DNA from: Syntrophaceae bacterium UBA6112
GTDB taxonomy: Bacteria; Desulfobacterota; Syntrophia; Syntrophales; UBA5619
Assembly: GCA_002423465.1 (NCBI GenBank)
Contig: DIWG01000057.1
Span: 6,961-20,344, forward strand
Reading direction: 5' to 3'
DNA: 13,384 nucleotides
In this document: piece after piece, positions 1 to 6,412 of the stretch
Layout of the letters: each line of letters opens with the position of its first letter
How positions within the stretch are numbered: the stretch's first letter is position 1
Notes under the pieces: model-generated
Database searches by the model: none
Told to the model about the DNA's origin: nothing
What the model saw: only the letters and a program-made list of their open reading frames with translations
Position numbers and translations under genes: made by a program

Positions 1-1927
1 GCGTCTGGCCGCCGAACTGCAGGATGATGCCCATCGGCTTCTCCGCCTTCAGGATGTGGAGGACGTCCTCCAGCGTCACCGGCTCGAAGAAGAGCTTGTC
101 GGAGGTGTCATAGTCGGTGCTGACCGTCTCGGGGTTCGAGTTCACCATGATGCTCTCGTACCCCATCTCGCGAAGGGCGAAAGAGGCGTGGACGCAGCAG
201 TAGTCGAATTCGATCCCCTGGCCGATCCGGTTCGGACCCCCGCCGAGGATGACCACCTTCGGCTTCGTCGAAGGTCGGGTCTCGTCTTCCGTTTCGTAGG
301 TCGAGTAGTAGTAGGGGGTATAGGCCTCGAACTCCGCCGCGCAGGTGTCGACGAGCTTATAGACGGGGACGATCCCGGCGGCATAGCGGCGGTTGCGGAT
401 CTCTTCTTCGGAGAGGTTCCAGAGATCGCCGAGATAGCGGTCGGAGAATCCCAACCGTTTTGCCTCATGGAGCAGGTCCGTCGAATACGGCGTCTTTCGG
501 ATCTCTTCCTCCGCCTCGACCAGCGACCGGATCTGGTTCAGGAACCAGGGGTCGATCCGGGTGAACTGCCGGATTTCCTCGAGGGACATGCCGTGGCGGA
601 AGGCCGCGCCGACATAAAACAGGCGAAGGGAATTGGGTCGTGTGAGCTTCCGCTCCAGAAATTCCCGGGGGCGGCGGACCTCCTCCTCCGGCAGATCGAT
701 CATCAGGCCGAAGCGTTTGATTTCCAGCGAACGGATCGCCTTCTGGAGGGCTTCCCGGAAGGTCCGGCCGATCGCCATCGTCTCGCCGACCGACTTCATC
801 GAGGTGGTCAGAAAATCCTCCGTCTCAGGGAACTTCTCGAAGGTCCAGCGGGGGATCTTCACGACGCAGTAATCGATCGTCGGCTCGAACGAGGCCATTG
901 TTTCGCGCGTGATATCGTTCGGAATTTCGTCCAGGGTATAACCGATGGCCAGTTTCGCTGCGATCTTGGCGATCGGAAATCCGGTCGCCTTGGAGGCGAG
1001 CGCCGAGGAACGGGAGACGCGGGGATTCATTTCGATCACAATCATCTCGCCGGTATCGGGGTGGATCGCAAACTGCACGTTGGAGCCGCCCGTCGTAACG
1101 CCGATCTCCCGCATGATGGCAATCGCTGCGTCCCTCATCTTCTGGTACTCCATGTCGGTGAGCGTCTGCGCCGGGGCAACGGTGATCGACTCGCCGGTAT
1201 GGACCCCCATCGGATCGAGATTCTCGATGGAGCAGATGATGACGACATTGTCCGCCCGATCCCGCATCACCTCGAGCTCGTACTCCTTCCAGCCGAGGGC
1301 CGACTGCTCGAGCATGATCTCGTGGATCAAGCTCGCGTCGAGCCCCCCTTTGGCGATCTCCGCGAGCTCCTCCCGGTTGTAGGCGACGCCGCTTCCCGTT
1401 CCCCCCAGCGTGAAGGAGGGGCGGATGATGACGGGAAACCCGATCTCGGCAGCGACGGCGAACGCCTCCTCCAGCGACCGGGCAAAACCGCTCTTGGGAA
1501 CCGTAAGACCGATCTTCTCCATTGCGGCCCGGAAGAGCTGGCGATCCTCCGCCTTGTGGATGACGGGAAGCGACGCCCCGATCATCTCGACGCCGTATTT
1601 TTCAAGTACGCCGGCCTCGGCGACGGCGACCGCGGTGTTGAGGCCCGTCTGGCCGCCCAGGGTCGGCAGCAGGGCGTCGGGCCGCTCCTTCGCGATGATC
1701 TTTTCGACCGCCTCCGGCGTGATCGGCTCCACGTAGGTCCGGTCCGCCGTTTCGGGATCGGTCATGATCGTTGCGGGATTGGAGTTGACCAGGATCACCT
1801 CGTACCCCTCCTCCTTGAGCGACTTGCACGCCTGGGTCCCGGAGTAGTCGAACTCGCACGCCTGGCTGATGATGATCGGCCCGGAGCCGATGATCAGAAT
1901 CTTATGGATGTCCGTTCTCTTGGGCAT
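1..1927 (-). CDS. carB: Carbamoyl-phosphate synthase large subunit, N-terminal 642 codons (cut by window edge)
   Basis: CarB takes ammonia from CarA and makes carbamoyl phosphate from bicarbonate and two ATP, for pyrimidine and arginine synthesis in the cytoplasm. The frame is open from an ATG at 1927 to the window edge without a stop, giving 642 of the roughly 1,070 residues usual for the family. The first ATP-grasp half is recognisable: the N-terminal fold has GSGPIIISQACEFDYSGTQA near residues 14-33, followed by NSNPATIMTDPE and LLPTLGGQTGLN, and later MNPRVSRSSALASKATG. The central oligomerisation region follows. The start of the second half repeats the N-terminal pattern as GGGPNRIGQGIEFDY from about residue 562, with NSNPETVSTDYDTSD and LQFGGQT at the edge. 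A purine-rich GGAAGGA lies just upstream of the ATG. The gene is separated from guaA by 233 bp filled by a hairpin element, so it may be read through from carA-guaA. Identification is secure; the C-terminal half, including the allosteric domain, is not in view. Confidence 0.97.
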   Translation of the reverse strand, partial: MPKRTDIHKILIIGSGPIIISQACEFDYSGTQACKSLKEEGYEVILVNSNPATIMTDPETADRTYVEPITPEAVEKIIAKERPDALLPTLGGQTGLNTAVAVAEAGVLEKYGVEMIGASLPVIHKAEDRQLFRAAMEKIGLTVPKSGFARSLEEAFAVAAEIGFPVIIRPSFTLGGTGSGVAYNREELAEIAKGGLDASLIHEIMLEQSALGWKEYELEVMRDRADNVVIICSIENLDPMGVHTGESITVAPAQTLTDMEYQKMRDAAIAIMREIGVTTGGSNVQFAIHPDTGEMIVIEMNPRVSRSSALASKATGFPIAKIAAKLAIGYTLDEIPNDITRETMASFEPTIDYCVVKIPRWTFEKFPETEDFLTTSMKSVGETMAIGRTFREALQKAIRSLEIKRFGLMIDLPEEEVRRPREFLERKLTRPNSLRLFYVGAAFRHGMSLEEIRQFTRIDPWFLNQIRSLVEAEEEIRKTPYSTDLLHEAKRLGFSDRYLGDLWNLSEEEIRNRRYAAGIVPVYKLVDTCAAEFEAYTPYYYSTYETEDETRPSTKPKVVILGGGPNRIGQGIEFDYCCVHASFALREMGYESIMVNSNPETVSTDYDTSDKLFFEPVTLEDVLHILKAEKPMGIILQFGGQT

Positions 1928-1966
1928 GTTCCTTCCGTTTTTCCTTTTCTACATTCCCAACCTCGA

Positions 1967-2153
1967 TGGCATGGGTGCGGGACCTGTTGCCGCGATTCGG
2001 AGATTTTTCCGGGGCACCCTGGGCGCACAGCGGAGCGCCCGCCGGGACCTTTGTTTGAGCACCGTAGGCGCGAGTTCAGGTACCGGCAGCGCAGCGAGCA
2101 GCGCCAGGGTCGAGAAAAGATCCTGAGCGGCGACGGGTCCCGTACCCATGCCA
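1967..2153. repeat. Long imperfect inverted repeat (hairpin) between guaA and carB
   Basis: The 233-bp gap between the guaA stop and the carB start is largely one inverted repeat. The outer arms, 1967-1993 and 2127-2153, are complementary at 24 of 27 positions. Moving inward, complementarity continues with small bulges: 2016-2026 pairs with 2101-2110, and 2041-2050 pairs with 2078-2087 (9 of 10). A loop of about 27 nt remains at 2051-2077, containing GTTTGAGC and GCGAGTTC. No U-run follows on the minus strand, so this is not a classical terminator. I see no convincing gene here; two overlapping small frames have arginine/proline-rich translations typical of GC-rich noise. It looks like a decayed, non-autonomous palindromic element, or an intercistronic structure affecting carB expression. 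The pairing is read directly; the interpretation is inference. Confidence 0.75.
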
Positions 2154-2160
2154 ATCCCCC

Positions 2161-3693
2161 TCACTCCCACTCGATCGTGCTCGGCGGCTTTGAACTGATG
2201 TCATACACCACCCGGTTCACCCCGCGGACCTCGTTGATGATCCTGCTGGAGATGCGGCCAAGCAGGTCGTGGGGAAGCTTCGCCCAGTCCGCCGTCATGG
2301 CATCCTCGCTGGTCACCGCCCGGATGACGATCACGTTTTCGTAGGTCCGCTGGTCCCCCATGATCCCCACGCTCTTGATCGGCAAGAGGACCGCGAAGGA
2401 CTGCCAGAGCTTCCGGTAATAATTGCCGGCCCGGATCTCCTCCATCAGCACTGCGTCCGCATTGCGGAGGATGACCAACCGTTTTTCGGTCACCTCGCCG
2501 ATGATCCGCACCGCGAGCCCCGGCCCCGGAAAGGGCTGCCGCCAGATAACGTCGCCGGACATCCCGAGTTCCTTTCCGAGGAGCCGGACCTCGTCCTTGA
2601 AGAGGTGTTTCAACGGTTCGACGAGCTTCAGTTTCATCCTCTTGGGAAGCCCCCCCACGTTATGGTGGGACTTGATTACGGCGCTGGGCCCCCCGAAGGC
2701 CGACCGGGATTCGATCAGGTCCGGGTAGAGCGTCCCCTGGGCGAGAAATTCGGCGCCTTTGATCTTCCCGGCCTCCCGATCGAAGATCTCAATGAAAACC
2801 TTGCCGATGATCTTCCGCTTCCGCTCCGGTTCCGTCACCCCTTTGAGGCCGTCGACAAAGGCCTTCCTGGCCCGCGCGAAACGGACGTCCATCCGGAAAT
2901 GTTTCCGGAAGAGGGTCCGGACCTTCTCCGCCTCGCCCAGCCGCAGCAGACCATTGTCCACGAAGACGCAGGTGAGACGGCGGCCGATCGCCTGGTGGAG
3001 CAGGACGGCCGCGACGGAAGAGTCGACCCCCCCGGAAAGACCGAGGATCACGCGCTTGTCGCCGACCGTCTCCCGGATCTCCGAAACGGCGTCGCGGATA
3101 AAGGCGTTCATCGTCCAGCTCTTTGCACAGCGACAGACGCTGAAGAGGAAGTTTTCCAACATCTTTTTCCCTTCGGCCGTGTGGACCACCTCCGGGTGGA
3201 ATTGGAGGCCGTAGAGCCGGCGCTTCGCGTCCTCGGCGGCGGCCGCCTCGGTGTTCTTAGTCGAGGCGGTGATCCGGAATCCCTTCGGCAGGCGGCCGAT
3301 CCGGTCGCCGTGGCTCATCCAGCAGCGTGTCTTCTTTTCGATGCCGGCGAGGACGCCGCCCCCATCCCTCCGGACGCTCAGCTCTGCGAAACCGTACTCC
3401 CGCTTGTCCGAACCGATCACCTCGCCGCCCAGCGCGTCGACCATGAACTGGAGACCGTAACAGATCCCCAGGATCGGAATGCCGAAATCGAAAATACCTT
3501 TGTCCACTCGCGGCGAGTGCGCCTCGTAGATCGAGGAGGGGCCTCCGGAAAGGATGATTCCTTCAGGCCGGAGCTCCCGGATCTTTTCGAGTTCGATCCC
3601 CGGCGGCTCGATCTGGCAATAGACCTGATGTTCCCGGACGCGACGGGCGATGAGCTGGTTGTATTGCGATCCGAAATCGATGATCAGGATCAA
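2161..3693 (-). CDS. guaA: GMP synthase (glutamine-hydrolysing)
   Basis: GuaA converts XMP to GMP using ATP and the amide nitrogen of glutamine, the last step of guanine nucleotide synthesis. The 510-residue product has the full family architecture. The class I glutamine amidotransferase domain (about 1-190) has nucleophile Cys78 in GICYGLQFM and the His166/Glu168 pair in YGLQFHPEV. The ATP pyrophosphatase domain follows, with its P-loop SGGVDSS at 220-226. The C-terminal dimerisation domain ends in PPSTIEWE, as usual for the family. The start is a TTG at 3693. The in-frame codon two positions upstream is TAA, so no upstream start is possible, and AAAAGGAG sits 8-9 nt before the TTG. The gene begins 48 bp after the carA stop and is probably cotranscribed with it. 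Its position between carA and carB is unusual but fits a shared need for glutamine nitrogen. Confidence 0.98.
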   Translation of the reverse strand: MILIIDFGSQYNQLIARRVREHQVYCQIEPPGIELEKIRELRPEGIILSGGPSSIYEAHSPRVDKGIFDFGIPILGICYGLQFMVDALGGEVIGSDKREYGFAELSVRRDGGGVLAGIEKKTRCWMSHGDRIGRLPKGFRITASTKNTEAAAAEDAKRRLYGLQFHPEVVHTAEGKKMLENFLFSVCRCAKSWTMNAFIRDAVSEIRETVGDKRVILGLSGGVDSSVAAVLLHQAIGRRLTCVFVDNGLLRLGEAEKVRTLFRKHFRMDVRFARARKAFVDGLKGVTEPERKRKIIGKVFIEIFDREAGKIKGAEFLAQGTLYPDLIESRSAFGGPSAVIKSHHNVGGLPKRMKLKLVEPLKHLFKDEVRLLGKELGMSGDVIWRQPFPGPGLAVRIIGEVTEKRLVILRNADAVLMEEIRAGNYYRKLWQSFAVLLPIKSVGIMGDQRTYENVIVIRAVTSEDAMTADWAKLPHDLLGRISSRIINEVRGVNRVVYDISSKPPSTIEWE

Positions 3694-3721
3694 GGTTTAT
3701 TCTCCTTTTCTAAAAAAAGGA
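3691..3721 (-). promoter_or_regulatory. guaA TTG start, Shine-Dalgarno and a small hairpin that includes it
   Basis: On the minus strand the guaA ribosome binding site AAAAGGAG is one arm of a 7-bp perfect inverted repeat: 3703-3709 pairs with 3715-3721, with a 5-nt loop. Its other arm lies in the 48-nt carA-guaA spacer. In the mRNA this could partly hide the Shine-Dalgarno sequence ahead of the TTG start at 3691-3693 and favour translation by ribosomes arriving from carA. The stem has only two G-C pairs and five A-U pairs, so any effect would be modest. The pairing is seen; the coupling is inference. Confidence 0.4.
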
Positions 3722-3741
3722 CATGAGCGGAATGTTGTTTC

Positions 3742-4908
3742 TCATCCGGGAATCCTCCCGTCGTCCATCAGGCGGATAAATTCATCGAAGAGATCATCCG
3801 CGTCGTGCGGGCCCGGCGCCGCTTCCGGATGGTATTGGACACTGAAAGCCGAAAGCGCCGGATAGCGGAGCCCTTCGGAGGTGCGGTCGTTCAGATTCTC
3901 CCGAATCGTCTCCCGCTCCCCGGGGAGGGATTCGGGCAGAACCACGAAACCGTGGTTTTGGGAGGTGATCTCGATCCGGCCGGAGCGGCAGTTCTTGACC
4001 GGCTGGTTGATCCCGTGGTGGCCGAACTTCAGCTTTTCCGTCCGCCCTCCCGCCGCCTGACCGAGGATCTGGTGGCCCAGACAGATGCCGAAGATCGGGA
4101 CCTTTCCCAGGATCGTCCGGACCGCCTCCACGATATACGGGAGGGCCGCCGGATCGCCGGGACCGTTGGAGAGGAGGACTCCGTCCGGCGCCAGGGCAAG
4201 GATCGCCTCCCCGGTCGCGGTGGCCGGAAGGACGAAGACCTCGCAGCCCCGCTGCTCCAGATTCCGGAGGATGTTGAACTTGACCCCGCAGTCCAAAACG
4301 ACAACCCGCCGTTTGAACGGGGTCAGGTCTTGGGATTTGAATTCCGACACGGTGGGATTCAAATCCCAAGACCTGACCCCGTTTTCGTGCCAGCGGTACG
4401 GATTTGGGCTGGTCACCTCTTTCACGAGGTCCCGGCCGATGAGTCCCGGATAGGCGCGGACGCATTCAAGGAGCCGGTCGACGTCCTCCGTCTCCGTGGA
4501 GAGGACGCCGCGCATGGCCCCGGTCAGGCGGATTCGGCGGGTCAGCGCCCGGGTGTCGATCCCTTCCACCCCCAGCTTTCCGTGCTTCTCGAGAAAGGAT
4601 TTCAGGCTCTCCCGGGAACGCCAGTTGCTCGGATAATCCTGATACTCCCGGACGATGAACCCCTCCAAATGGATTCCGGCCGATTCCATGTCGTCCGGAT
4701 TGATCCCGGTATTGCCGATGAGCGGGCAGGTCATCGCCACGATCTGTCCCTTGTAGGATGGATCAGTGAGGATCTCCTGGTAGCCGGTCATCCCCGTGTT
4801 GAAGACGACCTCGCCCAGGACCTGGCCATTCCCGGCAAAGGCATCGCCCGGGTAAGCGCTCCCATCCTCCAGGACCAGCAGGGCCGGTTTTTTCCCTTTC
4901 CCGAACAT
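3742..4908 (-). CDS. carA: Carbamoyl-phosphate synthase small (glutaminase) subunit with palindrome-encoded insert
   Basis: CarA hydrolyses glutamine and passes ammonia to CarB. I place the start at ATG 4908, giving 388 residues. AAAGGAG lies 10 nt upstream, and the product then begins shortly before the family N-terminus (ALLVLEDGSAYPG). A longer frame reaching 4983 would add 25 residues translated from a repeat element and is unlikely. The N-terminal small-subunit domain (about 8-170) contains GEVVFNTGMTGYQEILTDPSY. The class I amidotransferase domain (about 201-380) has nucleophile Cys276 in GICLGHQ and His360/Glu362 in QYHPEAAPGPHD. All catalytic residues are present, so the protein should work. 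Residues 176-198, in the linker between the two domains, are encoded by a perfect palindrome at 4316-4383, a probable element insertion tolerated because the linker is variable. A modular inverted repeat lies just upstream of the ribosome binding site. guaA follows after 48 bp. Confidence 0.97.
   Translation of the reverse strand: MFGKGKKPALLVLEDGSAYPGDAFAGNGQVLGEVVFNTGMTGYQEILTDPSYKGQIVAMTCPLIGNTGINPDDMESAGIHLEGFIVREYQDYPSNWRSRESLKSFLEKHGKLGVEGIDTRALTRRIRLTGAMRGVLSTETEDVDRLLECVRAYPGLIGRDLVKEVTSPNPYRWHENGVRSWDLNPTVSEFKSQDLTPFKRRVVVLDCGVKFNILRNLEQRGCEVFVLPATATGEAILALAPDGVLLSNGPGDPAALPYIVEAVRTILGKVPIFGICLGHQILGQAAGGRTEKLKFGHHGINQPVKNCRSGRIEITSQNHGFVVLPESLPGERETIRENLNDRTSEGLRYPALSAFSVQYHPEAAPGPHDADDLFDEFIRLMDDGRIPG
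4316..4383. repeat. REP-like palindrome inside the carA coding sequence
   Basis: Arms 4316-4342 and 4357-4383 are exact reverse complements over 27 bp, separated by 14 bp (4343-4356); within the spacer the next positions still give some pairs. The element lies wholly inside carA and keeps the frame open, adding NGVRSWDLN and FKSQDLTPF either side of a short spacer (residues 176-198). The 68-bp palindrome is not a multiple of three, so an insertion would need a few extra duplicated or flanking bases to keep frame. The core GGGGTCAGGTCTTG resembles, from memory, repeats found near REP-associated tyrosine transposase genes. No transposase is present in this window. The symmetry is certain; the mobile-element origin is inference. 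Confidence 0.85.
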
Positions 4909-4918
4909 TACGTTGCGG

Positions 4919-4925
4919 CTCCTTT
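4919..4925 (-). promoter_or_regulatory. carA ribosome binding site (decides the start)
   Basis: AAAGGAG on the minus strand ends 10 nt before the ATG at 4908. It supports this start over the upstream in-frame option at 4983, which lies inside a repeat. The site directly abuts the carA-proximal arm of the inverted repeat that ends at 4926. Confidence 0.7.
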
Positions 4926-5040
4926 GTTCAATAAAGTGCTGAGTTCCAAGGACTGAGTAAAACAAAGTGCCGAGGAAAAGCAAGTGCTAAGTGCCGAGCT
5001 TTTTTAAATGCAGCACTCAGAACCCAGCACTTTATTGAAC
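4926..5040. repeat. Modular inverted repeat between glnA and carA
   Basis: The outer arms, 4926-4946 and 5020-5040, are complementary at 20 of 21 positions (TTCAATAAAGTGCTGAGTTC and its complement). The 73 bp between them hold degenerate copies of a short module of the type AAGTGCTGAGT: near 4934, 4948, 4965 and 4982 in one direction, plus an inverted pair at about 5010-5033. Because AAGTGC/GCACTT units occur several times in both directions, more than one hairpin can be drawn in the transcript. The element fills almost the whole gap between the glnA stop and the carA ribosome binding site. I see no clear terminator U-run on the minus strand and no obvious gene. It may be a spreading repeat or an intercistronic RNA structure. 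Confidence 0.8.
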
Positions 5041-5053
5041 TGTCCCGTTTGCC

Positions 5054-6385
5054 TTACAGCATCGGCAGGTATCGGTCGATTTCGAACTGGCTTACGTGGA
5101 TGCGGAAACGATCCCACTCGAGTTTCTTGTTCTCGACGAACTTGTCGAAGATGTGATCCCCGAGGGTGTCGCGGACGAGCTTGCTCCCCTGCACGGCGAT
5201 CAGCGCCTCGTAGAGGCTCCCGGGCAACGAGGTGATCCCCGCCGCGGCGCGCGCCTTCTCGTCCATCTCGAAGATGTCCTCTTCGATCGGCTCGGGCAGC
5301 GGATAGGCCTTTTCCACACCCTTCATCCCTGCGGCCAGCATCACGGCAAAGGCCAGGTACGGGTTGCAGGAAGGATCCGGCGAACGGTACTCCATCCGCG
5401 TCGCCTTCTCCTTGCCGGGCTTGTACATCGGGACGCGGACCATCGCGGAGCGGTTCCTTCTCGCCCAGGAGACGTACACCGGGGCTTCGTAGCCGGGGAC
5501 CAGGCGCTTGTAGGAGTTGATCCACTGGTTGCAGATTCCGGTGATTTCCGGGGCGTGGGCCATGATGCCGGCGATGTAGTGCTTTGCCATCTTCGAGAGG
5601 TTGAATTTGTCGCGGCCGTCGAAGAAGCAGTTCTTCGACCCTTTGAAGATCGACTGATGGACGTGCATGCCGCTTCCGTTCTGTCCGAAGACCGGTTTCG
5701 GCATGAAAGTCGCGTAGACACCGTTCTGCCGGGCGATCTCCTTGACCGTGGTTCGGTAGGTCATGACATCGTCGGCCATCCTGAGCGCCTCGTTGTAGCG
5801 CAGGTCGATTTCGTGCTGGCTTGGAGCGACTTCGTGGTGGCTGTACTCCACGCGGATCCCCATATCCTGGAGGGCAAAGATCGTTTGACGGCGCAGGTCG
5901 GTCGCGCGGTCCACGGGAAGTCCGTCGAAGTAGCCGCCCATGTCGAGAAACTCGGGGGCCTTGTCGGAGGCGAAGTAGAAGAACTCGAGTTCGGGACCGA
6001 CGTAAAAGGTGTAGCCCTGGTCGCCGATCTTCTTGAGGGTTCTCTTCAGGACATAACGGGGGTCGCCCTCATAGGGGGTGCCGTCGGGATTCTGGATGTC
6101 GCAGATCATCCGCGCGACCGGCCGGTCCGAGGGACGCCAGGGGATAATCTGGAAGGTCGTCGGATCGGGCATCGCGATCATGTCGCTCTCCTCGATCCGG
6201 CAGAAACCCGCAATGGAGGAGCCGTCAAATCCCATTCCCTCTTCCATTCCCTCTTCCAACTCGCTGGGGGTAATGCTGAAGATCTTCTGCACTCCCAGGA
6301 CATCGGTAAACCAAAGCTGGATAAAACTGACGTTTCTCTCCCTGACGTTTTTCAACACGTCCGTCTTTGTTTTCAACTCGTACAT
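5054..6385 (-). CDS. glnA: Glutamine synthetase type I, alpha-like (not adenylylated)
   Basis: This enzyme makes glutamine from glutamate, ammonia and ATP as a cytoplasmic dodecamer. The product is 443 residues, the short GSI-alpha length (beta types are about 470). Family signatures are clear: MGFDGSSIAGFCRIEESD at 51-68, the metal/glutamate site VGPELEFFYF (129-138), HHEVAPSQHEID (183-194), GSGMHVHQS (237-245), SYKRLVPGYEAP with flap Glu300 (291-302) and NPYLAFA (341-347). Arg63 matches the position of the Bacillus feedback-sensing Arg62. The beta-type adenylylation motif NLYDLP is absent; the equivalent stretch reads EEDIFEMDEKAR with Phe, so adenylylation is unlikely. The ATG at 6385 has AAAGGAT about 8 nt upstream. 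It follows the type III synthetase by 27 bp, so both probably share one transcript from the sigma-54 promoter at 8669-8684. Confidence 0.97.
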   Translation of the reverse strand: MYELKTKTDVLKNVRERNVSFIQLWFTDVLGVQKIFSITPSELEEGMEEGMGFDGSSIAGFCRIEESDMIAMPDPTTFQIIPWRPSDRPVARMICDIQNPDGTPYEGDPRYVLKRTLKKIGDQGYTFYVGPELEFFYFASDKAPEFLDMGGYFDGLPVDRATDLRRQTIFALQDMGIRVEYSHHEVAPSQHEIDLRYNEALRMADDVMTYRTTVKEIARQNGVYATFMPKPVFGQNGSGMHVHQSIFKGSKNCFFDGRDKFNLSKMAKHYIAGIMAHAPEITGICNQWINSYKRLVPGYEAPVYVSWARRNRSAMVRVPMYKPGKEKATRMEYRSPDPSCNPYLAFAVMLAAGMKGVEKAYPLPEPIEEDIFEMDEKARAAAGITSLPGSLYEALIAVQGSKLVRDTLGDHIFDKFVENKKLEWDRFRIHVSQFEIDRYLPML

Positions 6386-6412
6386 GGCTTCATCCTTTCT
6401 TTTGGATACAGG

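Noticed and set aside
1894..2170. Two small minus-strand frames (73 and 86 codons) across the guaA-carB gap
   Set aside because: They overlap the inverted repeat and the carB start, lack a convincing ribosome binding site, and have low-complexity Arg/Pro/Ser translations.
56..2344. 762-codon open frame on the plus strand opposite carB, and similar long plus-strand frames opposite guaA, carA, glnA, glnN and the glt genes (for example 8558-11134, 10947-12689)
   Set aside because: Their translations show no family motifs, are rich in Arg, Asp, His and Gly, and mirror real minus-strand genes. Long antisense frames are expected in GC-rich DNA with biased third positions.
4909..4983. A 25-residue N-terminal extension of CarA starting at 4983
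   Set aside because: It is translated from the modular repeat. The family N-terminus and a good Shine-Dalgarno sequence support the start at 4908.
6232..6255. Exact 12-bp tandem duplication in glnA, encoding a doubled EEGM
   Set aside because: The spacing to the following FDGSS motif equals that of ordinary type I synthetases as I recall them, so it is not an insertion; probably chance or synonymous convergence.
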